From contig NC_136010.1 of NCBI RefSeq assembly GCF_048128805.1, forward strand, positions 23,654,480 to 23,718,479: a stretch of DNA of 64,000 nucleotides. The letters are read 5' to 3'. The translations under genes and the position numbers were made by a program. This DNA is from Centroberyx gerrardi (taxonomy: Eukaryota > Chordata > Actinopteri > Beryciformes > Berycidae). A model generated the notes under the pieces. That model did no database searches, was not told the origin of the DNA, and saw nothing but the letters and a program-made list of their open reading frames with translations. This document shows, one piece after another, positions 1 through 20,719 of the stretch (positions are counted from its first letter, which is position 1; each line of letters begins with the position of its first letter).

Positions 1-63
1 CCCTTTCTGAACAGACGACCAGAGACTGACATGATGATAATCCATCTGAAGTGATCTCACACA

Positions 64-137
<74 letters not shown>

Positions 138-347
138 AAACAAAACACAGGAGTGGTAGAGGCTTCATATATTCCTATAGTGCTGTATAACATCTGTCAT
201 ATATTCTACAGGTGGATCACCGCATGTTATGGAGTGCTCCAGAATCGATAGTGCAAACAGGTGGTGCGTCCACTGAATGAATTCAATTACCTTAATGAAT
301 ATAGAACAGCAGGAGGGCGTTCTTCGGCTTTATCCATGCGCTATTTC
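1..347. other. Intergenic start of window with a (CA)n microsatellite
   Basis: Positions 59-136 are an almost pure CA dinucleotide tract. The short reading frames through it (poly His-Thr) are artefacts of the repeat. The rest of this stretch, up to the transposon-like element at 348, shows no exon or RNA gene that I can support. Confidence 0.8.
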
Positions 348-1909
348 CAGAGGTGGGGACTCGAGTCACATGACTTGGATTCGAGTCAGACTCGAGTCAC
401 AATTGTAATTGCTTGAGACTTGACCTGATGCATGAAGAGAAGACTTGAGACTTGACGTGGGTTCTGCTTACTTGGGACTTGACTTTGACTTCTGCTTTGA
501 TGACTTGAAAAGATTTCTAAAGTCTTGACAAAAGATCTTGGCCCGGATCTACTAAACGTTTGCGCCAGTGCAAATCGCATTTGCCAGTGCAAATCTGCAC
601 AGCGCATTTTGCGCCTGAAATCATGGGTTGATCTGATATTTTTTGCGGTTTGATATAATTGTATATGCATTTGTGGGTGTTCCAAGGATGAAGCGCAAAA
701 TTAAGGGAGGGTTTTTATGGAAATTGGCAGAGGACGTGATTTATCAAGAGGCGGTGGCCGTTAACACCTGCTGATTGCGCACGGAATTTAAGACCTAGGA
801 AAAGCATGTCATCTACACATCATAACATGTAGACATTAGATCGCATCCCTATTATAATTACAATCAGGTTTAAACGGGTATGCTGATTTAAAAATACACC
901 ATTTACGCGTCATTGGCAGAGTAGCAGAATGCGCACTCAATATGCAGAGTATTACCTAAATATACAAAAAGGAAAACGCATGCTCGCACTCTTGTCTGGA
1001 TTTGCTGACACTTATTATGAGCCAATATCTGAGCGGCATAGCCTTGATGTAAACAATGCAGCTAAAACATGTGTGCGTAATAACCTCTCCGTGGATTAGT
1101 GTGTGTGCGGCTTCATACCTTCACCAGGTCTCCATCCCTCCCACACTGGCACCTGCGTCTCAGTCAGGCTGCTGCTGCTCCTCATATCATACCAGCGCTT
1201 TTAGCTCCGCTAAATCGCGCTTGTGGTGCCCAGCTGCATTCACTTTATTTGTCATATCGTTCCAGAGTGACTTTTTACGCGCGGGTAAAACATCACTTTT
1301 TTGCAGCTCTTTGTGGTTTTCTCTGCCACCAACACTTCCAGCTCCACTGGAGAGAAATTTGCGATTCTTTTGTCCATCATTACGTTGCCGCAAATTGTGC
1401 TATTGTGCGCATTGTTTGGCCCTTATATTTGCGCATTCGCAATTATAACTAATTATCTGCGCCTCCGCTCATTTGCGTGCGCTACTTTAAATAAATAAAT
1501 GCGCTGGCGGTACAAATTTCACCCGCAATTGCTTTTGTGCTGCGCCTGGAATTACGACATGTTAGTAGATCCGGGCCCTTGAAAGTGATGAGATTTGTTC
1601 CAGCAGACGACTGAATTTAAATTCTGTTTTCTGAATTTGTATGGAATGATTGAATTTATTGAAGTTGAAACTGATTATAGAAATCAAACTCATGATGCTC
1701 TTACCAAGTTTTTATCCTATTAAAACCATATTGCATTGAAAAGTCCTATATTACTTTTCTTTAAGATATTAAATTGATAACTGGACTCTTGATTTGTTCT
1801 GACTTGACTTGCTGTTCTACATTTAGACTTGAGACTTGACTTGAGACTTGACATAAATGACTTGGACTTGACTTGGGACTCGAGCAAAGTTGACTTGGTC
1901 ACACCTCTG
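348..1909. mobile_element. DNA-transposon-like element (hAT-type termini), non-autonomous
   Basis: The left end reads CAGAGGTGGGGACTCGAG and the right end finishes GTCACACCTCTG, giving an 8-base terminal inverted repeat (CAGAGGTG/CACCTCTG). The heptamer CTATTTC lies directly before the left end (341-347) and three bases after the right end (1913-1919), compatible with a decayed target-site duplication. Both arms are full of degenerate GACTTGAGACTTGACTTG words, a low-complexity family common in fish genomes. No transposase reading frame is present. The CAGAGGTG terminus and a duplication near 8 bases are typical of hAT elements; the superfamily call is inference. A second element (540-1577) sits inside. 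Confidence 0.6.
540..1577. mobile_element. Nested miniature inverted-repeat element, about 1.04 kb
   Basis: GGCCCGGATCTACTAA at 540-555 is the exact reverse complement of TTAGTAGATCCGGGCC at 1562-1577. The trinucleotide CTT occurs immediately outside both ends (537-539 and 1578-1580). Removing the element and one CTT would rejoin a continuous outer-element sequence, so this insertion is younger than the outer one. Only short, unrelated reading frames lie inside, with no transposase, so it would be non-autonomous. A 3-base duplication fits PIF/Harbinger-type insertion, but I cannot assign a superfamily from the termini alone. Confidence 0.65.
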
Positions 1910-2028
1910 GGCCTATTTCTATTGCGCACAATCTGAACTGCTAGACTCTCACAGTCAGTCACAGGTGGATAAGTCCGACAAGCAAGACGCAAACTGCAAG
2001 AACTTGCCTTTGGAAATAAACTGAATAA

Positions 2029-3368
2029 ATGACTGCTACAACAGCATATACCCAGCCGTATGACAACAGCACACCCGGCATGACGACCGCAGAGGCGCAC
2101 AACCTCACCAGCCTGTGCGTCTGGCTCGGCGAGGCGAACCGAACCGAGCCGCGGACCACCGGGCAGCTGGACGCCGCCGGCTGCCTCTTTCTTTCCATTC
2201 TGCCCCACAGTCAGGCAGTACCGGCGCTGATATGCCTATTTGTGGCGCTGACTCTCCTGTCGTTGGTGGTGAACGGATTTACTCTGTTCGGGCTGGGACG
2301 GTCCGAGGACCTCTCCTGGCAGCCGCGCTTCGCCCTCCTCAAGAACCTGATCGTGAGCGACCTCATCCAGACCGTCACCTTCGGTCCGGCGGTCATCCAC
2401 TCCCTGGTCTACCGGCGGACGATGCCGTTCAACGCCTGGTGCTACGTCCAGTTCTTCACGGGGTGCACCAGCATGTTCTGCAGCCTCGTCACCATCACCT
2501 GCATGGCGCTGGAGCGCTACCTGTACGTGTGCCACGCCATCCACTACCTGTCCATCCTCACCCAGCTGCGCCTGCGACTCTCCCTCAGCCTCATCTGGGT
2601 CTTCTCCATCTCTGTCAGCATCACTACCATGGTCCTGCTGCACTTGGAAGAGGAGCAGATTGAGGATGCCCGGTCGAGCCCGTTCACCACGGGGCTGCTG
2701 TGCGAGCCGGACACGGTGGAGCAGCACTTGGGTTTCCCACGCGTGTCCGCCGTTTTCCGCAAACTCGTGGGCTCCCTGACCCTGCTGATGTGCCTGCTGG
2801 TCTACGTGCGTTTTCCTACTTGCGGATGTACCTGGACGCGCGTAACGCCATGATACCGTTCAACGCGGTCAACACCAGAGCGCGCAAGACCGTGCTGTTC
2901 TACTGCGGCATGCTGTTCCTGCAGCTGCTGCCGCTGCTGCTCAAAGTCACATCGGACGCGCTGTGGGAGCTGGAGGGGAACGCGGCCATGGTCACGCAGT
3001 CACCGGCTTTCCCTAACGCCAGGCCGGCGCCCTCGCTCTCTGCGGCCGTGCTCCACATGTCCCTGCTGGTCATGCTGATAGTGCCGCCCTGCATCAACCC
3101 GCTCATCTACGGGCTGAGGAACCTGGAGGTGAGGCAGGCGCTGCCCAGGCTGTTCTGGTGGTGGACTGAGAGGAGGGATGAGGATGTCTACGGAAGTGTG
3201 GGATTTGGACCTGGAAGCATCCCGGATCAGAGCCCAGCTCAGGCGGTGCAGGATAAGCTGAATGGCCACAGAGAGGGGAGGTGGGGAAGGTTAAACCAGG
3301 GAGAAGATGGACTGTCCATGGGGACACTCAGGCAGGACGAAGTCCTTCATGTCCCCATGCAGGTTTAG
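2029..3368 (+). CDS. Odorant-receptor-like class A GPCR, single exon, interrupted by a frameshift
   Basis: Intronless seven-transmembrane receptor for an unknown ligand at the plasma membrane. The frame from ATG 2029 shows three N-glycosylation sites (NST 13, NLT 25, NRT 37), TM1 near residues 65-87, a TM2 SD pair, the ECL1 Trp-Cys, and ERY at the end of TM3 followed by YVCHAIHYLS. It runs through TM5 and breaks at about 2806-2811. The homologous protein resumes in another frame with FSYLRMY, then TRARKTVL before TM6, PPCINPLIYGL (the NPxxY motif) in TM7, and a C-tail ending at TAG 3366. Restoring the frame needs one base gained or two lost. No intron of that size is possible, so this is either a young pseudogene or a sequence error. 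The TM7 segment and following NLEVRQAL resemble fish odorant receptors (or131-2 type); an orphan GPR148-like receptor is the alternative. All other hallmarks are intact. Confidence 0.75.
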
Positions 3369-6300
3369 TCAAGGAAAGGTTGTACGATAGAATATGTATA
3401 GGCATACTGTGTTGGGGAGACTGAGACTAGTGCATCTGGAAAAGTTTTGGATAATTGAGGCTGGTGTGCAATCTCATAAAATAGTTGAGGCTCATAGACT
3501 GAAGAGATACCTTGCCATCGCTGAAGAGTTACTGAGATCATACTGTACCATGTATGCAGGTTGCAGATCATTTGCAGATAATATAATTGGGTCCAACATG
3601 TTTTCTCCTCATGCTTCATATTCTCTACTGTATCATTCAACAATGCTACAGCAGCTGCCAGTGCAAGAGGAAACAGAAGGAACCTAACCCCTGTTACTCC
3701 ATCTGTATATGAAATGACTTACAGACAGTAATTACTGCTATGATGATTATAATATATATTTTTTGGACCACATTTTGGGGAGATTAACTACTGCTGTTGG
3801 TGACTGTTGTGTTTGTTTTCTTGCGTTTGTACTTCTTAATGCAGTGATGTTGTTTTTCGAGGCGTGATTTTATTCTGCAGATGTCACTGTATATTCATTC
3901 CTGTGAACAGTCTTTGTGAAACAAGCAAAAGATGAATGTAGGCAGATGATGTTTTTGATGTGTGATCTGTGTAACAGGACAGAGTGACACCATGTGCTGA
4001 CTGTTTTTCCACCGGTGTCACCAGTCAGCAGGCTGCTGCTGGCAAGACCCGCAAAATATGAACTGTTGTGGTTTCTGTGACTCCTGTTGCATATGAAAGA
4101 TGCTACCTCGTATTCCCCAGAACATTTGGGTGTCAAGCTTTATTTCAGTCTCTGTGCATGTTTTTTTATGGGGCTCAGTGATGCTGGACAACCCTCTTGT
4201 CTTTTAATATTCTGTGAATTTTCTTTTATATTATATATTTATGTTTATGTATACTGTATATTTCTATATATTCTTTATCACCATTCTTTATTATTTTAAC
4301 CATTCATTGCCTGAATTTGTTTGGTTTCTTCTTTTTCTTGTCATCACCATCATCAATACGATGACAAGAAATGATGTTATCCTGATGACAAGAAAACTAA
4401 TGAACTTTATAAATTGTGAGGATTTAAAAAAAAAGTGATGTTATATTTCCATTCATTTTATACTTGGCCCTACAAGGGCTTTTGGAAATCAACTCCAGTG
4501 GCATATGGATTTACCAGTGGCATTAAATTATATTATGGATTTGTTCCTATTTTCTTTTTCCATTCTTTTGAAAGCTCCATTTCCTTCTGCCATTTATTAA
4601 GACATCAAAACTAGATGTGAGCTGTGCCTTCTGAGCGTGCCTGTCTGAAGCATCCTTCTGCCTTCAAAACAAACCCACAAGAAGAACATGAGCCTCGACC
4701 TGGTGAAGATCAATCAAAGTGATCCAGCTGATGAACAGATAGGAGGCTGGAAAGCTAGACAGTTAGAGAGAGTAAAGTTGGGTGCTCTATGGAAAAAAAG
4801 GGTCTTCAAGTCATGAGGTAAAAGAGATGAAAGGCACTCCAAAAAAGCCTTTATTCTATTTGTCTAGTCATTATGAAAAGTTAAAAACAGTGCCCAACGT
4901 GTTAACGGTTTAATTTAACAGCTATCATTAGGATAAGGAAGCTTGATCTTGATGACATGATCCAGATGAAACCCAGTCTGATTTGAATCTTCAGTCTAGG
5001 ATGAGACCAAATGGCAAAATCAATATTCTGCACATCTCCACTCCACTTTCAAGCAGCTACAGACCAAAACTTGGGAGGAGTGTCTGCTTTGAAAGCCGTT
5101 TATTTTTTCACCATATATTGAACTGAAGGTACTATTTGTGCATGTATTCTCTTTATTCAAACTAATGGTGTGCTTATTTTCATTACACATTCAGTTGCTT
5201 TTATGGAGTCATGTGCTGTATTTTTGCCTGGTGACCTTTTAACAACACAATTTGAAATCTGTTTGAATAAATATAGAAAATGAGAACATAGTGGCAGTTG
5301 TTTTTCTGTGGTGCACCTGAAAAGCCTTTTCCACAAACCAGAACTCAAAGTGACTACAAAGAACTACTTATGAATGTTTAGGGTAAACCACCGGAAATAT
5401 ATGATAGGAAGAAAAAACCCTCCTATCTATACGGAAGCCGAAAACGGCCGTGCTTGCAATTTTTTTTTTTAATGCCGTTATCTCGAGATCACGAGTTAAT
5501 TATCTAGTGATCTCGAGATAACGAGATAATCAACCCGTTATCACGAGAAAACAAAATGTAATTTCCTCTTATTACTTATAATTTTATCAGAGATCAGGAG
5601 TGCCATGCCAGCATGCATGGCGTCTTGACGACTGTAGCAACTGATTTAAGCTGAAATTGTCAGATCAAGGAATAGGCTACCCATTATTGATCAACGCATC
5701 AGACTGTACTTAAATCAAGGTCTAAAACAGGCAGAAATTGCATTGTGTCTTGTTTGCTCGAGATAACGAGATAAATTAATCCGTTATCTCGAGATCAAGT
5801 TTTAGCTGCTCTTTTCAGAAAATCTCCACTGAATAGAAAATTTTGATGGTCCTCAATTATTATTTAATACACACTCATGAAATGAAATGATGTGTCATTT
5901 ACAAGAACGAGAAAAGTATTCAGCACCTGACTTCACCGTTTCAGAACAACAGAAAGTTGATTAGATTTGAAGATCTATTCAATCCATTACAACCTGAGTT
6001 CCAATAGATTCATCCACAATTCTGCAAGTATCCAAAAAGTGGCATGTGAAAAAAGTCACACCTATAAAATAGTTTCTATTAAAGTCACTATCACAGGACA
6101 TAATCTGGAATATTTGGAATAGACATTGGGTAGATGTATTTTCAAAAAATTTTGCTTTGGAAAAACTTTGGACTGCAAACAGTGTTTTCAGTTCATTTGA
6201 TACATCAATACAGTGTAACAGCAGAAAGAGGATGAGGCAGCGCCACCTTCAGTTCTGTGGTGAAGAAGAAGCACAATAAATGAAAAGTCATTAACCATTT

Positions 6301-6999
6301 CACATTAAGAAAAACCTTCAGGCAAGCTACAGATTTTTTCCAAGCAATTTTTCAGCTTTAATTTAAATGTAGTTTAGCTGAATTAAACCTGAATTAACAT
6401 CCTATTCTACAGTGTCTTCACAGAGTTGCTGTTGGCTGGTGCACAGGCCAAACAAGCCAAACAGGTTTTGTACATTGCTGATAGACATGATTTGATTCAG
6501 CAGAGCTCTCTTTTGGCCTGTTTGATTATGTATTGAAATTCACCAAACTTTCTTCTTATTTATGATCATCACAGTTGGAATTGCATAACAAACACAAACA
6601 CATTTTGATTTCATGCATCGTAAATCAGACCAGTGTCAAATTACTACTTATTTTAGGGTAACTTATTGATTTTGTGTAGCACAAAGTAATTGGAGTGCTT
6701 CAAAATTCCACAACCCATCTTGTACTCAAAGAAGGATATAACCAATGCTCTAAAAGGACAAAGGTATAAAATAAAAGTAAAAAGTAAACAACTGACCCAG
6801 TACTATACTTTAACCTTGAATGAATGACATGTACTGTATATTTATGAAGCCAGAACATTATGCATAATAGTTTAATTGTCACAACAATATGAGGTTACTG
6901 TAAGTTGTTTTCTAAGTGCAAAAGAGGAACAATGAAGTCAACCTCATTACTGTGTCAGTAAGCGCTTTGTTTGTATTTGTCCCTAGACTGGTATTTTGG
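3369..6999. other. Intergenic region between the GPCR and pik3cg
   Basis: AT-rich noncoding DNA without a convincing exon. It contains the palindromic repeat described separately at 5400-5800. The longest reading frames here (92-97 codons at 3365-3687, both strands) have no recognisable domain, unusual residue content and no splice context, and are probably chance. The minus-strand frame 5157-5348 is AT-rich and also unsupported. Confidence 0.7.
5400..5800. repeat. Palindromic ATCTCGAGAT-rich repeat (MITE-like)
   Basis: Two perfect hairpins are present. GTTATCTCGAGATCAC (5477-5492) pairs with GTGATCTCGAGATAAC (5507-5522) across a 14-base loop. CTCGAGATAACG (5757-5768) pairs with CGTTATCTCGAG (5782-5793) across 13 bases. 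A further related word, CCGTTATCACGAG, lies near 5535. The two hairpins flank about 230 bases of ordinary sequence, which looks like the ends of a short foldback element. Outer boundaries are approximate and no coding capacity is seen. Confidence 0.55.
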
Positions 7000-7137
7000 A
7001 ACAGAGTCATAAAAGAATGAGGAAGTGCCTGAGCAATCACATAAAGGGAACACACACACACACACACACACTCACAATCGAAAACCTACAGACTCATGGT
7101 CTGTCTTAGTAGACTTAACAAAGCAGCACCTGTCCAG
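7000..7137 (+). promoter_or_regulatory. Probable pik3cg promoter-proximal region and noncoding first exon
   Basis: A strong donor, TGTCCAG/GTAAGATT, ends a putative noncoding exon at 7137. An acceptor with a good pyrimidine tract (TCTCTTCCTCTAAG) at 7332 lies six bases upstream of the start ATG, so a 195-base intron in the 5' UTR is likely. Upstream, GAGGAAGTG at 7019-7027 matches an ETS/PU.1-type site, which would suit a leukocyte kinase gene. A (CA)10 run lies at 7051-7071. The transcription start cannot be placed from sequence; the left edge given is arbitrary. Confidence 0.45.
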
Positions 7138-7337
7138 GTAAGATTTGTTTCTGTTTATTTTTCTTAACCAACCGCCAATTAACATATTGCTTCTGTAGTT
7201 AAGAATAATGTAGTTTCAACAATCAAGGACGTATGGATGAAAAAAACAAAACATATGAAATTACATATCCTGTTTGATGAAGAGAATTTTTCAAAGCTCA
7301 TTCAAGTCCACCTGTTTCTCTCTTCCTCTAAGTATCA

Positions 7338-17625
<10,288 letters not shown>

Positions 17626-17819
17626 ACTGTTGGACTAGCTGTGATCCATCAGGCCTCCAATATTGCTTTTTCAGTATTGGAGGTGGGGAGAGGGAGGGTG
17701 TTTACAAATTCAAATATCTTCATATTACATTCATATATTAATTCCATCCAAAGTGCTGCTGTTGGTTGTACCGGTTGCTGCTGGTTGCTTTTCTTATATT
17801 ATTATCTTGAGTCTATGAA

Positions 17820-17825
17820 ATTAAA
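17820..17825 (+). terminator. Candidate pik3cg polyadenylation signal (ATTAAA)
   Basis: ATTAAA lies 195 bases after the stop. Further AATAAA words at 18005-18010 and beyond are alternatives, so the 3' end is not fixed by sequence alone. Confidence 0.4.
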
Positions 17826-17879
17826 CCTGTGAGGTTTTTCAAGCGAAAATATTTACTAAATATTTTTAGTATTTTATTC

Positions 17880-18060
17880 TATAATGCCCCTCTTCCCCCA
17901 AAAGAGGTACAGGCTGTTTTGGAGGCGTTTATAGCGGCCCAAAAGAGCTACTGCTCTGATTGGCTGGCAGTACTAGAGGGCCCGCCTCCTTCCCCTTGCC
18001 CCCAAATAAAGATGATTGGTCGACTCCAGTGAAGTCAGCAACCCAATTCTGTCTGACCCA
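17880..18060 (+). promoter_or_regulatory. CCAAT/GC-box cluster, candidate promoter
   Basis: Two inverted CCAAT boxes (GATTGGCTGG near 17957, GATTGGTCG near 18013) flank a GC-box-like CCCGCCTCC, about 300 bases after pik3cg and upstream of the unrecognised gene. A 34-codon open segment (EVQAVLEAFIAAQKSY...) follows an acceptor-like CCCCCAAAAG at 17905, so it could instead be an exon. I cannot decide between these. Confidence 0.3.
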
Positions 18061-18985
18061 TTTCAGAGGCAACATGTTTTTCTAAATAAATAATTTTTGT
18101 AAATCAACAAACGGTACCATGAAAAATTAGCCTGATGTTTTGTCAGGATCTTCTTCATAGTGGACCCCAGGAAGAGTAGCTGTTACCTTGGTAACAACTA
18201 ATGGGGATCCAAATAAACATGTTTGTCCTATGGGAGCACTGATGCCCCAGGAGCGGAGGATTTTTAAACATTGTGCTCATGTCGTCACTGACACTATTTG
18301 ACTCTGATGAAGACGTTATGTACGTCATTGATCATTGCCAACTAAAGGATATTTGGTCTATTGTGTAAACATGCTTGATGAAGAGAAAATAATGTTATAA
18401 GTCCTACATCATGCAGCTAGCTGCATCAGTAGTACTGCCTATTCTTTCTCATATCTTACAAAGCTGAACGTAATGGGAATATTATGTCTGAAATGGTTTT
18501 TGCATCTGTATTTTGTCTGTTCTTATTCTGGCATTGGTGGCCTATGATGAAGAGATCACCGATTACTGTCATTATCACTCGATTTTCACCGCAAGTGCTG
18601 TACATGCATTCATACATGGGTCATAAAAGCTTTATTATGATAACAAATGGATGAACGAATTATACAAGTATAATTGATTAGTTAATGCAGAAAATAGAAT
18701 CAGACATAGCTTAAGGTAGAGAGAAAAAAACAGACAGACACCGAAACCACACACACACACACACACACACAAAGTGAAGTGAAAGAAAGTAATTGAGATC
18801 ATATTTCTTATTGATTACCCTGATTTCTGTATGGAATAAAAAAAACCATCATGTATTTATGTATTTTCTTTTCCTTTCTGTGTTTCAACTGGAGACCTCG
18901 TGGTCTCAGCGAGAGCTGCTCACTTAGAACAATTGTCATTGTGATACAATTTAGGCCACATGGGGGGGGGGGATGAAATGCACAC

Positions 18986-19016
<31 letters not shown>

Positions 19017-19077
19017 TGCATAGTATAGCAGCAGAAAGAGGAGGGGGCACGGGTTTTTGGGTGCGGTGAGGGTGAGT

Positions 19078-19172
19078 AGTTTAGATATGGGGGGGTATGG
19101 GAGGGGTCGTGGATGGGCTGCAGGGTAGGGGGGTGGGGGGTGGGGGAGAGGGTGGGTGGGGGGGGGGCGGCT
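19078..19172 (+). repeat. G-rich tract, quadruplex-prone
   Basis: Roughly 95 bases with more than eight runs of three or more G on the + strand, including runs of 6-10 G, separated by one to a few bases. Such runs can form G-quadruplexes. Confidence 0.7.
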
Positions 19173-19321
19173 GGCAGGAGACAGCGCCCTACACTCCAGC
19201 CTGTCTGCCTGTCTGAGACGCTGCCAGACAGCATCGCTGCCACATGGCCCAAGACCACATGGACCGCTTTTTGCTGCATCTTTCTCATGTTTGTTTTCAC
19301 TTTTGCACTCTCTGTGTCTGC

Positions 19322-19358
<37 letters not shown>

Positions 19359-20680
19359 GTTCCCTCTGTCTGACTATTCTCCTCCCTCTCTTTGCCCCAG
19401 CTCTGTTCCTTCCTTCCCTGCTTCCCCTGCTGTCTTATTGATCTCACTCTCCTCTCATTCTTTGCCTAACTCAAACTCCTTTATTTTCCAAATTATTTCG
19501 TTTCAATTTCTCATTTTTTCTGGGCCTTTTTCCTCATCTCATTTTTGCATTTTGTTTGAAAGCGTATAAGACCCAAGGCATTGCATTGGTCACAGTTACA
19601 GGAAATGGTCACAGCCCTGATCCCCTACATCTTGCTACACATGGTAAGTCCATGCTCTCTCTCTCTCTCTCTCTCTCTAAAATTACTTATCAGCCAGACC
19701 TGTGTGAGCGTGTGTGTGTGTGTGTGTGTTGAAATGCCTAACCCCATTATCCTTTACCACATACCATGCATGCTACCAAGGGCCAGTTAACCATGTGCTA
19801 TTTTGTCAGACCCATATTATTAGTTACGAGAAAACCATCTTCTTGCCTGACTAATTAATTCTTTTTTTCTATTTGTGCACTGAGGATCTATAAAGAGACA
19901 ACAGAGATGAGAAGAAAGCATGAGTCAGACCCATGCTGGCCCACAACAATACAGTATGATTTCCTAGGCAAGTGCTAACCCAGTCAACCATCTTTATTAA
20001 TTCAAAGAGGATTAGAGGGATGCAGGGTAGCTATCCAGGTGACTTTCTGGTTGGATTTAATCCTGTCAACAGTCAACACTGAGGCCTTCTGGTGAATAAT
20101 TATATTGGTCCATTTTGAGTACAATTGTTTCAACATCCGACATACTCAAAGTTGCAGTCAATCCAAATCATGGAGTGTGAATATTGTGCATTATCTGCGA
20201 GCACTAAGCCCCTAGTCTTTTTAACTATGAATGCACAAAACACAAAATCTTACAGTCTTTAAATATTGCGATTTGAAATATCACTCATCTGAAAGCATAA
20301 CAGACTTGCATGGTTCTTCTTCTTAAGGCTTCATTTGTTTCAAGAGGGAGAAACAGTGAAGAGAGTTAACTCTAATCTCTGTCCAGGGAGATAAATTTGG
20401 GATAATATCTAAAATTCTTACTCAATCTGCAGTTTTGGGTCATTCACCCCAATTTCAAAGTGGAGCGGAGCACTTTCTCTTATGATAACCATTCATTTTG
20501 TGTGTGTCTACCTAACAGTCTACCTGTTTGTCTGTCTCTCTCTTTCTCTCTCATTTCTGTCTGTATCTCAAAGTCGCTGCCATGCCAAAACTCTGGGTTT
20601 ACTGCTTGGAGCTGCAGTGGCGCGTGGCTAACCAGTCATGACACTGCATGGCGTCACTGGTCCCCCTGAATAGGGTGTGT

Positions 20681-20719
<39 letters not shown>

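Noticed and set aside
51..251. Frames of alternating His-Thr, Cys-Val, Ser-Leu or Arg-Glu here and at other microsatellites
   Set aside because: They are direct translations of CA, TG, CT and GA dinucleotide tracts and carry no other coding signal.
2236..2727. 163-codon minus-strand frame opposite the GPCR
   Set aside because: It is a shadow of the GC-rich receptor coding strand and has no domain.
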